Of a stretch of 64,000 nucleotides of DNA, positions 34,911 through 43,226 are shown piece after piece. Both the position numbers and the translations under genes were made by a program. Position 1 is the first letter of the stretch. Each line of letters begins with the position of its first letter. A model generated the notes under the pieces. The model saw only the letters and a list, made by a program, of their open reading frames with translations, did not search any database and was not told the DNA's origin. The DNA is taken from NCBI RefSeq assembly GCF_004363695.1, contig NZ_SNZC01000005.1:1-64000 (forward strand). The letters are read 5' to 3'. Source of the DNA: Flavobacterium cheniae. Lineage in GTDB: Bacteria; Bacteroidota; Bacteroidia; Flavobacteriales; Flavobacteriaceae.

Positions 34911-35439
34911 ATTTCTTACTTTTCTTTTTAGATTTTTCAGACTTGGTCTTTTTCTTAGGTTTTAAAAGTTCTTTTTTTGCCTTTAATCGCTTTTCAACCT
35001 CATCTGTTTCGTAAGTGTCATTGGTAAACGTATTCAATTTAACCTCATCGATTAATTTTAAAGCCTCTTTAATAGCTGCTTGACGTTCTAACAATTGAAC
35101 TTTCTTTAACAAAATCACCATTTTATTAATGCCTTTTATTGTCATTGCAAAGTCAATTAACTTGGAAGCTTCTTCATAATCTTCATTCAAAAGCAAGGTT
35201 TCTATATAATATGGATATACCGCTACGGCATCAATATTAATTGCCAGTGCTTCTTGAAAATAACGTTTTGCCTCTTCATAATTTTGTAATTGCTCTGTTT
35301 GAATTCTTCCATACAAACACAAAGCGGTTGTATTTTTTGAATCGTAGGACATCGCATAATCTAAAGATTCAATAGTTTCTTCCAAAGAATAAGGATAATT
35401 ATCTAAGGCTTGAAATAAGTATTTATCTATATTTTTCAT
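34909..35439 (-). CDS. TPR-repeat protein with Lys-rich tail, third gene of the rtcB operon
   Basis: A 176-aa soluble protein with TPR-like helix pairs: [56 protein letters not shown], and [24 protein letters not shown]. It ends in an extremely basic tail ([19 protein letters not shown]), as in RNA- or ribosome-binding proteins. Its start lies inside the last 17 bp of prfH, so it is translated from the same mRNA as rtcB and prfH. A role alongside RNA repair is suggested by this overlap, but I know of no characterised member. The terminator at 34881-34910 sits at its 3' end. Confidence 0.75.
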   Translation of the reverse strand: MKNIDKYLFQALDNYPYSLEETIESLDYAMSYDSKNTTALCLYGRIQTEQLQNYEEAKRYFQEALAINIDAVAVYPYYIETLLLNEDYEEASKLIDFAMTIKGINKMVILLKKVQLLERQAAIKEALKLIDEVKLNTFTNDTYETDEVEKRLKAKKELLKPKKKTKSEKSKKKSKK

Positions 35440-36115
35440 TTTTTAATTCGTTTTTTAATTGCTGTCGCACAGCTTTAAATTTCTTTTCTACTTTGAGTTT
35501 CTTAAAATCTGAACCTTCAAAAGTTCGTATCGGATTACCTCGTTCTACAGCTAATTGATTCGTCCATTGACTTTGAAATTGTTGTTTCAAAAGATTCAAT
35601 TGGGCTTCATTTAGTTTCAGTAATAAACGCTCAGTAGCTAATTTCTTGTTCTGATGTTGCGAACGTGAATCCATACTCACCACACTAATTCCTGTTGGTA
35701 CATGTGTCGCTCGAATAGCAGAACTCACTTTATTCACATGTTGTCCGCCCGCTCCAGAACTTCGCATCGCTTGATATTGAATGTCTTTTTCTGAAAATGC
35801 TAAAGATTGAATCGCATCCACTTCAAAAATTCCAATAAACCAGTTACTACGTTTGTGAAATTTTCTAAACGTACTTTTTCCAATCCATTGAATGGTTCCC
35901 ACCCATGAAGCAACAAACTCATCTGCTTCATTTCCTATAATTTGAACCATAGCCGATGCTACCGTTCCATTTTCTTGACCTGCTTCGTGTTGAAAAACAG
36001 TCGCTTTTAATTGTAAAGATTCTGCTTCTTGCAACACTTTTTTCAATACTTGGGCTACAACCCAAGTACATTCTGCAGGCCCTCTTCCTGAGGTAATTTG
36101 AATTATCTTTTCCAT
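35423..36115 (-). CDS. prfH: Peptide chain release factor-like protein PrfH
   Basis: A codon-independent release factor homologue of 230 aa. It has the catalytic GGQ (residues 123-125, [20 protein letters not shown]) that triggers peptidyl-tRNA hydrolysis. It lacks the codon-recognition domain of RF1/RF2. The N-terminal part ([38 protein letters not shown]) is specific to PrfH. Published work links RtcB2-PrfH pairs to rescue and repair of ribosomes cut in the 16S decoding centre by toxins such as colicin E3. I choose the ATG at 36115; an ATG at 36136 would lie inside rtcB and add MLEWTDK. The gap to the rtcB stop is one base. Confidence 0.93.
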   Translation of the reverse strand: MEKIIQITSGRGPAECTWVVAQVLKKVLQEAESLQLKATVFQHEAGQENGTVASAMVQIIGNEADEFVASWVGTIQWIGKSTFRKFHKRSNWFIGIFEVDAIQSLAFSEKDIQYQAMRSSGAGGQHVNKVSSAIRATHVPTGISVVSMDSRSQHQNKKLATERLLLKLNEAQLNLLKQQFQSQWTNQLAVERGNPIRTFEGSDFKKLKVEKKFKAVRQQLKNELKNEKYR

Positions 36116-36116
36116 C

Positions 36117-37508
36117 TTATCGGTCCATTCTAACAATTTTCGGTGTGAAAGTTCCTAACACATCTACTAATTCGGTTTGTAAATTCATAACAGTATGAAT
36201 GTTCTTGTACGCCATTGGTGCCTCGTCAATATTTCCACCAATCAACGTCACATCGTTATCTGCCAAGACTTTTTTAATCTGACTTTGGGTAAAAGTAGCT
36301 TTACATTTAGCTCTCGAAAACAAACGCCCAGCACCGTGAGAAGCCGATTGTAAACTGTCTTCGTTTCCTTTTCCCATTACAATAAATCCTGGCGCCGTCA
36401 TCGAACCTGGAATAATTCCCAATTGCCCTTTAGCTGCTGGTGTTGCTCCTTTTCGGTGCACAATGCATTCTTTGCCATCCACCATTTCTTTCCAAGCAAA
36501 ATTGTGATGATTTTCAATAGTTACCACAATGCGTTTTCCAAGTGCTTTAGCCAATCTTCTGTGAATATCTTCATGACACGCTTTGGCATACTCTCCCGCT
36601 AAATTCATAGCCATCCAATATTCTTGACCGTCATGCGTATTCAAATCCAACCAAGCTAAATGTTGTACATTTTTTGGTAACGGACATTGTTTACTTGCCA
36701 AATACGTATAATGTTTAGCAATGTTTGCACCCAATCCACGAGAACCACTGTGCGATAAAACCGCTACATATTCCTTAGCTTCTAACTTCCATTCTGGTAA
36801 CGGATGGTCTAATTTCACAATTCCGAATTCCACAAAATGATTTCCACCGCCTGACGAACCTAATTGTTTGTACGCTTTGTCTAACAACTGTTTTACCAAT
36901 GGAATTGTTTTGAATTCGTCTCGATAAAACACCTCGTGATCGGCTTTTATTTTGTGCGTTTCACTCATTCCGAATTTGGTATTGTCTTTCAAAATCGCTT
37001 GTAATTGATGGTCTTTCCCTTTGAAAAAAGACGCAGGCAAATCGAAAATCGACAAGCTCATTCTACAACCAATATCAACTCCCACTCCATAAGGAATCAC
37101 TGCATTTTCAGTTGCCAAAACTCCACCAATTGGTAATCCGTAACCTGAATGTGCATCAGGCATTAAAGCGCCTTTTACTGAAATTGGTAATTTTAAAGCA
37201 TCGTACAATTGAAACTTAGCTTGTTCATCAATTTCGTTTTCTCCAAAGATGGAAAAAGGTGCTCGAGTTGTTTTCAATTGATTGAATTTTACTTGAACTG
37301 GATTTACTAAACCTTCCGCTACTTTTCCCCAAGTGCCATCTCCTTTGAATTTTTCTGGATGCAGCAATACTTGTTTGGCTTCGGTTAAAATACTTTCCTT
37401 TTTTTCTCTTTTTCGATATCTGTTAATTTGCCCTAAGGCAATGTTTATTGCATTATTTTTTGGGAAGCCTAATTTGATTAAGTCTTTCCCAGATAGTTTA
37501 TTTCCCAT
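36117..37508 (-). CDS. rtcB: RtcB family RNA ligase (RtcB2-like)
   Basis: A GTP- and Mn-dependent ligase joining RNA 2',3'-cyclic-phosphate or 3'-phosphate ends to 5'-OH ends. The 463-aa protein has the metal-binding Cys148 in [27 protein letters not shown], the ENHHNF motif, and [14 protein letters not shown] with the His that receives [21 protein letters not shown] is also present. Pairing with prfH rather than with archease or rtcA marks the RtcB2-PrfH class, thought to repair damaged rRNA. The upstream 330-bp gap contains a 27-codon ORF and a strong terminator (37626-37662) in the same orientation, so expression may depend on read-through or on a weak promoter in the last 117 bp. Confidence 0.95.
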   Translation of the reverse strand: MGNKLSGKDLIKLGFPKNNAINIALGQINRYRKREKKESILTEAKQVLLHPEKFKGDGTWGKVAEGLVNPVQVKFNQLKTTRAPFSIFGENEIDEQAKFQLYDALKLPISVKGALMPDAHSGYGLPIGGVLATENAVIPYGVGVDIGCRMSLSIFDLPASFFKGKDHQLQAILKDNTKFGMSETHKIKADHEVFYRDEFKTIPLVKQLLDKAYKQLGSSGGGNHFVEFGIVKLDHPLPEWKLEAKEYVAVLSHSGSRGLGANIAKHYTYLASKQCPLPKNVQHLAWLDLNTHDGQEYWMAMNLAGEYAKACHEDIHRRLAKALGKRIVVTIENHHNFAWKEMVDGKECIVHRKGATPAAKGQLGIIPGSMTAPGFIVMGKGNEDSLQSASHGAGRLFSRAKCKATFTQSQIKKVLADNDVTLIGGNIDEAPMAYKNIHTVMNLQTELVDVLGTFTPKIVRMDR

Positions 37509-37625
37509 GATTATTTTAAAAATGATTCATAACAATGAACCGCAGTAAACCAAAAAGGCATACTTAGCACATTGCAATATTTTTGAATACGTTTCGGGAA
37601 ATTTTTTGAAGGTTCTAGAATAAAC

Positions 37626-37662
37626 AAAAAAAAGCCCGAAACTAAATGTCTTCGGGCTTTTT
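37626..37662 (-). terminator. Strong terminator between the 27-codon ORF and rtcB
   Basis: On the minus strand, AAAAAGCCCGAA (37662-37651) pairs perfectly with TTCGGGCTTTTT (37640-37629) around a 10-nt loop, and eight T residues follow. It lies 117 bp upstream of the rtcB ATG and 17 nt after the small ORF stop. The second arm plus the adjoining loop bases (GTTTCGGG) also matches CCCGAAAC at 37598-37591 (8 bp), an alternative pairing. Confidence 0.88.
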
Positions 37663-37679
37663 CATATATGTTTTTTTAT

Positions 37680-37763
37680 CTATGATTGCGTTAAGCCACG
37701 AAGAAGAGCCACACCAGTTCCTACTGATGAATTGCTTTGAGGTAATGATTTGAATACAAACAT
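37680..37763 (-). CDS. Candidate 27-aa small protein or leader peptide upstream of rtcB
   Basis: The ORF begins MFVFKSLPQS and ends ALLRGLTQS with a TAG stop. It has a full expression cassette: a -33 TTTG and -7 AATCTTTG with 21-bp spacing (37832-37800), a ~32-nt leader, and a strong terminator starting 17 nt after its stop codon. The peptide is mildly hydrophobic in the centre (SVGTGVALL) and has no run of a single amino acid as in classic biosynthetic leader peptides. It could be a leader ORF controlling rtcB-prfH by attenuation, a free-standing small protein, or part of an sRNA. I know of no characterised homologue. Confidence 0.45.
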   Translation of the reverse strand: MFVFKSLPQSNSSVGTGVALLRGLTQS

Positions 37764-37799
37764 TTTTCTTCGTTTTAAAAGGTTATTAATTTTCTGATG

Positions 37800-37832
37800 C
37801 AAAGATTTGGTTAATTTTTTCAATATTCCAAA
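37800..37832 (-). promoter_or_regulatory. Candidate promoter TTTG-N21-AATCTTTG for the 27-codon ORF
   Basis: On the minus strand TTTG (37832-37829) and AATCTTTG (37807-37800, one mismatch to TAnnTTTG) are 21 bp apart. It lies just after the nucleosidase-like stop at 37839 and points toward the small ORF and rtcB. Confidence 0.5.
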
Positions 37833-37838
37833 TAAATT

Positions 37839-38411
37839 TTAAAATTTCTTATAAATATGCTCATCCACCGCCATCACACCCTCTAAAAAATCAATACTTT
37901 TCACTTCTTCAAAAAAGTCGATTTCGGTTTCGTGAGGTAAAAAATCGGAGATGATGCGCACGATAAAATCTTGTGGTTTTTTTAAAAATTTAAAAGTGTA
38001 ATCTTCCATATTTACAACCGTTTTTTCGGCTAAATCGGTTGTTCTTACAAACTTGTCGGAAGTTAAGGAAGACAAACAAGGTAAATTTAACTTTGGCTTT
38101 TCGGTGATAATGGGTTTTCCGTTTTCAAACAAACCACCTTCGTAACCGTATAACGAAGCATTGGTAATTTCGATAGGTTTTCCTAAATGCAAATAATCAG
38201 GCAAATGGGCTTCTTTTCCAACTACAGCGGCAAAACCCATTAACACACAAATATCGTGTGTTGGCATTTGCATCATCGCCTTAGCCGTACTTTCACGACC
38301 AATTCCAGAAACAATTACTTCGTACGTATGATTCAAATTAGGAATTCGAGCTAAAGCGTTTAGGACTTTTTCTCGCTCAATTTCCATTGGTGTTAAGATA
38401 ATTACTTTCAA
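37839..38411 (-). CDS. Nucleoside phosphorylase/MTA-SAH nucleosidase-like protein
   Basis: A 190-aa protein of the PNP/UDP phosphorylase superfamily. The N-terminus MKVIILTPMEIEREKVLNAL, the VIVSGIGRESTAKAM segment, and VVNMEDYTFKFL (the ME/D pattern that contacts ribose in MTA/SAH nucleosidases) support the call. It is shorter than MtnN (~230 aa) and lacks a convincing catalytic Asp motif (SDxA) near the end, so activity or substrate may differ. A futalosine hydrolase-like role is another option. It is divergent from the aminotransferase gene, a possible link through methionine salvage. Confidence 0.7.
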   Translation of the reverse strand: MKVIILTPMEIEREKVLNALARIPNLNHTYEVIVSGIGRESTAKAMMQMPTHDICVLMGFAAVVGKEAHLPDYLHLGKPIEITNASLYGYEGGLFENGKPIITEKPKLNLPCLSSLTSDKFVRTTDLAEKTVVNMEDYTFKFLKKPQDFIVRIISDFLPHETEIDFFEEVKSIDFLEGVMAVDEHIYKKF

Positions 38412-38473
38412 AATCTAAGAATTAAACCACAAAATAAAGTAATTTGAAGAGATTAAAGCGTGTATATTTTTTA

Positions 38474-38481
38474 TATTTTTG
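38474..38481 (+). promoter_or_regulatory. -7 element TATTTTTG abutting the aminotransferase start
   Basis: Exact TAnnTTTG ending 4 nt before the ATG at 38486. As for ribD and the dihydrouridine synthase, this predicts a leaderless transcript, and it rules against the in-frame TTG start at 38444. Confidence 0.6.
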
Positions 38482-38485
38482 TTCC

Positions 38486-39613
38486 ATGTCAAAACTACCT
38501 AACATCACCACCAGTATATTTTCTGTAATGTCGCAATTAGCGAATGAACACGGAGCTATTAATTTATCGCAAGGATTTCCAAATTTCCCTGAAGACGAAC
38601 GTTTGTTGCAAATTTCGGAACGTATTATTCGAGAAAACATTCACCAATATACACCAATGGCGGGTTTGCCTTCGTTATTGGAAAAAATTGCGAATCAAAC
38701 TTTAAAACAATACGGTAGAAAAGTCAATACCGCAACTGAAATGTTAATTACCGCTGGCGCTACGCAAGGCGTTTTTACAGCAATTAACACGTTTGTGAAT
38801 CACGGCGATGAAGTGTTGATTTTAGATCCAAGTTATGACAGTTACGAACCTTCAGTTTTGGTTGCGGGTGGTAAACCAGTTCGTGTTTCATTAAATGATG
38901 ATTACACGCCGAATTTCAACCGAATTGAATCCGCAATTTCGAATAAAACTAAAATGATTGTCATCAATAATCCACACAATCCTACGGGAAGAATTTGGAC
39001 AGAAAGTGACTTTGAAGCTTTAGAAACCATTTTAGAAAAACATCCTCAAATTCTTATTTTGGGTGACGAAGTATACGAATATATTACGTTTTCGCAACCT
39101 CATATTTCATTTAATACACGTCCAAAATTAGTAGAACGAACGATAATTGCTTCTTCTTTTGGAAAATCGTTGCATGTTACGGGTTGGAAAGTGGGTTATT
39201 TAATTGCGACAGAAAATTTAATGTTCGAAATGAAAAAAGTGCATCAATTTTTGGTGTTCAGTGTGAATAGTTTTTCGCAACATGCTATTTCAGAATATTT
39301 GGATGTAGTTGATTTTAGCGAAGTTTCGAAAATGTACCAACGCAAACGCGACTTATTTCAAAACTTAATCAAAGACAGCCGTTTTGAGTTGATGCCTTGC
39401 GATGGAACGTATTTTCAAGTGGTGAATTACAATCAAATTTCATCTAAAAACGATGTGGATTTTGCTAAAGAATTGATTGTAAATCATGGAGTGGCTTCCA
39501 TTCCGATTTCCGTTTTTTACAATGATGCTACGGATAGACATATGCTTCGTTTTTGTTTCGCTAAAACGGATGAAACGTTAATTGCCGCGGCTGAAAAACT
39601 GAATCAGATTTAG
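38486..39613 (+). CDS. PLP-dependent aminotransferase, methionine/kynurenine aminotransferase-like
   Basis: A 375-aa class I/II aminotransferase. NLSQGFPNFPEDERLL and PMAGLPSLLEKIANQ are typical of the methionine/kynurenine aminotransferase group. The PLP-binding region includes AGATQGVFTAINTF, VINNPHNPTGRIW, LGDEVYEYITF, and the Schiff-base Lys in SSFGKSLHVTGWKVGY. The substrate is likely methionine, glutamine or an aromatic amino acid, with methionine salvage suggested by the divergent nucleosidase-like neighbour (inference). The start at 38486 is fixed by the -7 element 4 nt upstream. Confidence 0.9.
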   Translation: MSKLPNITTSIFSVMSQLANEHGAINLSQGFPNFPEDERLLQISERIIRENIHQYTPMAGLPSLLEKIANQTLKQYGRKVNTATEMLITAGATQGVFTAINTFVNHGDEVLILDPSYDSYEPSVLVAGGKPVRVSLNDDYTPNFNRIESAISNKTKMIVINNPHNPTGRIWTESDFEALETILEKHPQILILGDEVYEYITFSQPHISFNTRPKLVERTIIASSFGKSLHVTGWKVGYLIATENLMFEMKKVHQFLVFSVNSFSQHAISEYLDVVDFSEVSKMYQRKRDLFQNLIKDSRFELMPCDGTYFQVVNYNQISSKNDVDFAKELIVNHGVASIPISVFYNDATDRHMLRFCFAKTDETLIAAAEKLNQI

Positions 39614-39746
39614 GATTTTAGCATACAAGTCTGTGTAAAAATCTTTGCGAACATTGCGAAAAGCTTGACTGTTTTGCGCTAAAAAATAAAGTTTTCAACC
39701 TCTTGGTATTACTTTTTAGCTTACATTTACTAAAAACCTAGAAATT

Positions 39747-39857
39747 ATGGCAAAAAGTCAAGACGCGAAGAAAACCGCAAAGAAAGAACCTTTGAAAACC
39801 GCAAAAGAGAAAAAAGAAGAAAAACGAAATAAAAAAAATTCACCAAAGCGTGATTAA
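39747..39857 (+). CDS. Small Lys-rich basic protein, 36 aa
   Basis: An ATG at 39747 opens a 36-codon frame (MAKSQDAKKTAKKEP to NSPKRD) ending at TAA 39855-39857. More than a third of the residues are lysine, with Ala, Glu and Arg, so it is a highly charged helix without a hydrophobic core. Short basic proteins of this style, often beginning MAKSQ, are common in Bacteroidetes, some near cold-shock genes. Nucleic-acid binding is a plausible guess. A strong terminator begins 10 bp after the stop, supporting a real gene. The 133 bp upstream, after the aminotransferase stop, show no clear promoter. Confidence 0.6.
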   Translation: MAKSQDAKKTAKKEPLKTAKEKKEEKRNKKNSPKRD

Positions 39858-39866
39858 TACACCTCC

Positions 39867-39892
39867 AAACACGAATGATCTTCGTGTTTTTT
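39867..39892 (+). terminator. Terminator after the 36-aa gene
   Basis: AAACACGAA (39867-39875) pairs perfectly with TTCGTGTTT (39881-39889) around TGATC, followed by T residues. Confidence 0.82.
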
Positions 39893-39917
39893 GTTTTTTA
39901 TTCCCAAACGATTGCAT

Positions 39918-39999
39918 CTAGCCCCGATTGTAGTGAAAATCCATTTTGTAAAAGTCAAAAAAAAAATGCAAAATTATTGTAACGGAAAGCGGGAAACGA
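39918..39999 (+). ncRNA. Flavo-1-like structured element, copy B
   Basis: CTAGCCCCGATTG opens and GGAAAGCGGGAAAC closes the element. Outer stem CCCG (39923-39926) pairs with CGGG (39990-39993). Inner stem ATTTTG (39943-39948) pairs with CAAAAT (39969-39974) around an A-rich loop. Relative to copy A at 22721-22785, the outer stem T-A pair is C-G here and the inner stem is wholly different but still pairs. The remaining gap to parA (40000-40159) is AT-rich and I see no gene in it. Confidence 0.5.
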
Positions 40000-40159
40000 C
40001 GTTTAAAAAACGCCTAAAGTGTGGCTTCAAAATATTTTTATTTCGGTATTTTTCTGTCTCTAAATCAGTTAAGTTACACTTTAACCCATTGTTAACAAAA
40101 TTGCCTTGAAAAAACCATAAATAATTGTATTTTTACCACTTAAAATTTTTAACTATCAA

Positions 40160-40924
40160 ATGGGTAAAATCATTGCAATTGCCAATCAAAAAGGCGGTGT
40201 TGGTAAAACAACTACATCTGTAAACTTAGCGGCGTCTCTTGGTGTTTTAGAAAAGAAAGTACTTTTAATCGATGCAGATCCACAGGCTAATGCCAGTTCG
40301 GGTTTAGGAATTGATGTAGAAAGTGTGGAAATTGGTTCGTATCAAGTTCTAGAACATAGCGCAACACCTGAAGAGGCAACTGTTTCTTGTTCGGCACCAA
40401 ATGTTATGGTGATTCCGGCTCATATTGATTTGGTGGCTATCGAAATTGAATTAGTAGACAAAGAAAATCGTGAGTACATGCTAAAACAAGCATTAGAAAG
40501 CGTAAAAGATAAATACGATTATATTTTAATTGACTGTGCTCCTTCTTTAGGATTATTAACATTGAATGCATTAACAGCTGCCGATAGTGTGGTTATTCCA
40601 ATTCAATGCGAATATTTTGCATTAGAAGGTTTAGGGAAATTATTAAACACCATTAAAAGTGTTCAAAAAATACATAATCCTAATTTAGATATTGAAGGAT
40701 TGTTGTTAACCATGTACGATTCTCGTTTACGTTTATCGAACCAAGTGGTTGAAGAAGTTCAAAAGCACTTTAACGATATGGTTTTTGAAACGATTATTCA
40801 AAGAAATATCAAATTGAGCGAAGCACCAAGTTTTGGAGAAAGTATCATTAATTACGACGCTACTAGTAAAGGAGCTTCTAATTATTTGAACTTGGCTGAA
40901 GAAATTATTAAGAAAAATCAATAA
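40160..40924 (+). CDS. parA: Chromosome-partitioning ATPase ParA/Soj
   Basis: A Walker-type ATPase that drives origin segregation with ParB. The 254-aa protein has the deviant Walker A motif KGGVGKTTTSVNLAASL near the N-terminus, LLIDADPQANASSGLG, Walker B in YILIDCAPSLGLLTLNAL, and CEYFALEGLGKLLNTI. The short N-terminus without an HTH identifies the chromosomal Soj-like type. parB follows 8 bp later. I did not find an unambiguous parS site. Confidence 0.96.
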   Translation: MGKIIAIANQKGGVGKTTTSVNLAASLGVLEKKVLLIDADPQANASSGLGIDVESVEIGSYQVLEHSATPEEATVSCSAPNVMVIPAHIDLVAIEIELVDKENREYMLKQALESVKDKYDYILIDCAPSLGLLTLNALTAADSVVIPIQCEYFALEGLGKLLNTIKSVQKIHNPNLDIEGLLLTMYDSRLRLSNQVVEEVQKHFNDMVFETIIQRNIKLSEAPSFGESIINYDATSKGASNYLNLAEEIIKKNQ

Positions 40925-40932
40925 TAGAGAAG

Positions 40933-41832
40933 ATGACAAAAGCGGTAAAAAAACAAGCCTTAGGAAGAGGATTATCGGCTTTATTGAAAGATCCTGAAAA
41001 CGATATTAAATCGGTTGAGGATAAAAACGCAGATAAAGTAGTAGGAAATATTATTGAATTAGATATTGAATCGATTGAAATTAATCCGTTTCAACCGAGA
41101 ACCAATTTCAACGAAGAAACTTTACAAGAATTAGCCAAATCGATTAAAGAATTAGGCGTAATTCAACCCATTACTGTTAGAAAATTAGATTTCAATAACT
41201 ACCAATTAATTTCGGGAGAGCGACGTTTGCGTGCTTCTAAATTAATCGGATTGAAAACGATTCCGGCTTACATTCGTTTAGCAAATGACAACGAATCATT
41301 AGTTATGGCTTTGGTGGAAAACATCCAACGTCATGATTTAGATCCAATTGAGGTCGCTATTTCGTACCAACGTTTAATCGAAGAAATCAATTTAACGCAA
41401 GAAGAATTGAGTGAGCGCGTAGGTAAAAAACGTTCAACCATTACCAATTATCTTCGCTTATTGAAATTAGATCCAATTATTCAAACTGGAATGAGAGATG
41501 GCTTTATTTCGATGGGACACGGAAGAGCATTGATTAATATTGACAATCAAGATGTTCAAAGCGATATTTATCATAAAGTAGTAACTCAAAATCTTTCGGT
41601 TAGAGAAACAGAAGCTTTGGTTAAAAATTATCAAGATAGTTTAAAACCAAAAACCGCCAAACCTTCAAAAGGCAACTCATTTGACATCAAAGAAGATGAG
41701 AAAAAAGCTTTCGCTAACTATTTCGGAACAAAAGTTGATGTTAAAGTTGCGGGCAACGGAAAAGGGAAAATTACGATTCCTTTCCATTCAGAAGAAGACT
41801 TTAATCGTATCTTGAAACTAATTAATTCTTAG
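40933..41832 (+). CDS. parB: Chromosome-partitioning protein ParB
   Basis: A CTP-dependent DNA clamp that loads at parS sites. The 299-aa protein starts KKQALGRGLSALLKD (the ParA-stimulating N-terminus). It has box I/II motifs IEINPFQPRTNF, NYQLISGERRLRASKL, MALVENIQRHDLDPIE, the HTH around LTQEELSERVGKKRSTITNYLRLL, and a C-terminal dimerisation region. All are typical of Spo0J/ParB. Its stop overlaps the GTG start of the DUF5683 gene by one base. Confidence 0.97.
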   Translation: MTKAVKKQALGRGLSALLKDPENDIKSVEDKNADKVVGNIIELDIESIEINPFQPRTNFNEETLQELAKSIKELGVIQPITVRKLDFNNYQLISGERRLRASKLIGLKTIPAYIRLANDNESLVMALVENIQRHDLDPIEVAISYQRLIEEINLTQEELSERVGKKRSTITNYLRLLKLDPIIQTGMRDGFISMGHGRALINIDNQDVQSDIYHKVVTQNLSVRETEALVKNYQDSLKPKTAKPSKGNSFDIKEDEKKAFANYFGTKVDVKVAGNGKGKITIPFHSEEDFNRILKLINS

Positions 41833-42392
41833 TGAGAAAACTTCAATACATATTTATTTTAACTTGTCTTTTTCTAAGTTTTGAAGGGAGAGCACAAGAA
41901 GAGATTTCTTTGGTTCCAAAAGACACCGTGAAAGCAGTTATTGATCCTAATCGCCCAGCTAGAGCCGCTTTTTATTCGGCACTTGTTCCTGGTTTAGGTC
42001 AAGCGTATAATAAAAAATATTGGAAAATTCCGATTGTTTATGCTGGTTTAGGTGCTGGAATTTACTATTACAGTTTCAATCAAAATAAATATCACGAATA
42101 CAGAGACGAATACAAAAGAAGATTAGATGGAACTTCTGACCCTAATCATCCTATTTATGGAAGTTTAGACAACGATAGACTAATTCGTGCTCAAAAATTC
42201 CACCAAAGAAACAGAGATTTGTCTGCATTAATCACAGCTGGAATTTATATCTTAAATATAGTAGATGCTAATATCGATGCGCATTTAATGCAATTCAATG
42301 TTAATGACAATCTATCGATTAAACCAGACATGAATCAAAATCAAATGGATTACAGATTCAATTACGGAATGACACTAACCTATAGTTTTTAA
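41832..42392 (+). CDS. DUF5683 domain-containing membrane protein
   Basis: A 186-aa protein with signal peptide (YIFILTCLFLSFEGRAQ) and the DUF5683 core: PARAAFYSALVPGLGQAYNKKYWKIPIVYAGLGAGIYYYSFN, then LITAGIYILNIVDANIDAHLMQFNV and a beta-rich end. Flavobacteria commonly place this gene between parB and dapB. Function is unknown; envelope location follows from the signal peptide and two membrane-like segments. It starts with GTG at 41832, sharing one base with the parB stop. Confidence 0.88.
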   Translation: MRKLQYIFILTCLFLSFEGRAQEEISLVPKDTVKAVIDPNRPARAAFYSALVPGLGQAYNKKYWKIPIVYAGLGAGIYYYSFNQNKYHEYRDEYKRRLDGTSDPNHPIYGSLDNDRLIRAQKFHQRNRDLSALITAGIYILNIVDANIDAHLMQFNVNDNLSIKPDMNQNQMDYRFNYGMTLTYSF

Positions 42393-42436
42393 CAAAAAAT
42401 TGGGTAACTATTCAATCAATCCAACAACTAACTACT

Positions 42437-43147
42437 ATGAAAATTGCACTTTTAGGATACGGAAAAATGGGAAAAGTTATTGAAAGAATAGCTTTAGAAA
42501 GAGGTCATGAAATCGTATTAAAAAAAGACCAAAATAACACTTTTGAAGGTTTATTAAATGCCGATGTTGCTATCGACTTTAGTGTTCCAGATAGCGCCAT
42601 TGAAAATATTTCGGAATGTTTAAACAATGGAATTCCTGTTATTTCAGGAACTACAGGTTGGGTTGCAGACTATCCAAAAATGGTGAGCTTATGTGAAGCT
42701 AAAAACGGAAGTTTTATTTATGCTTCTAATTTTAGTTTAGGCGTAAATGTGTTTTTTGAATTAAACGAATATTTAGCCAAAATGATGGCCAATTTGAAAC
42801 AATACAACGTTTCAATGGAAGAAATTCATCACACACAAAAATTAGATGCACCAAGCGGAACAGCAATTACTCTTGCAGAAGGAGTTATTAAACACACTGA
42901 TTATTCTAATTGGACATTAGAAACACCAATTAGCAACGAAATACATATTGAGGCAAAACGCATCGAAAACGTTCCTGGAACGCATAGTATTTTCTATGAT
43001 AGCGAAGTTGACCAAATCGAAATCAAACACACCGCTCACAGCAGAGAAGGTTTTGCATTAGGAGCTGTTGTTGCTGCAGAATGGTTAGTGAATAAAAAAG
43101 GGGTTTTCACTATGAAAGATGTTCTTTTTAATGGCTCTAAGCTATAG
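42437..43147 (+). CDS. dapB: 4-hydroxy-tetrahydrodipicolinate reductase
   Basis: Reduces dihydrodipicolinate-type intermediates with NAD(P)H in the lysine/diaminopimelate pathway. The 236-aa protein has the dinucleotide-binding GYGKMGKVIE, VISGTTGW, the catalytic region MEEIHHTQKLDAPSGTAITLAEG, and IKHTAHSREGFALGAVVAAEWL. It is slightly shorter than E. coli DapB, as usual for Bacteroidetes. It is followed by lepB. The 79-bp gap holds imperfect repeats around GCTTTAGG and GCTTAAAGC but no clear signal. Confidence 0.96.
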   Translation: MKIALLGYGKMGKVIERIALERGHEIVLKKDQNNTFEGLLNADVAIDFSVPDSAIENISECLNNGIPVISGTTGWVADYPKMVSLCEAKNGSFIYASNFSLGVNVFFELNEYLAKMMANLKQYNVSMEEIHHTQKLDAPSGTAITLAEGVIKHTDYSNWTLETPISNEIHIEAKRIENVPGTHSIFYDSEVDQIEIKHTAHSREGFALGAVVAAEWLVNKKGVFTMKDVLFNGSKL

Positions 43148-43226
43148 GCTTTAGGCAACAAGAAATATAATAATAAATAAACAGAGCTTAAAGCATATTG
43201 CTTAACGCTTACAGCAAAATAAAATT

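Noticed and set aside
36116-36136. Earlier ATG for prfH at 36136
   Set aside because: It lies inside the rtcB coding end and adds seven residues absent from the conserved [13 protein letters not shown] start.
43148-43226. Possible repeat between dapB and lepB (GCTTTAGG ... GCTTAAAGC)
   Set aside because: The similarity is short and imperfect, with no second copy seen in the window.
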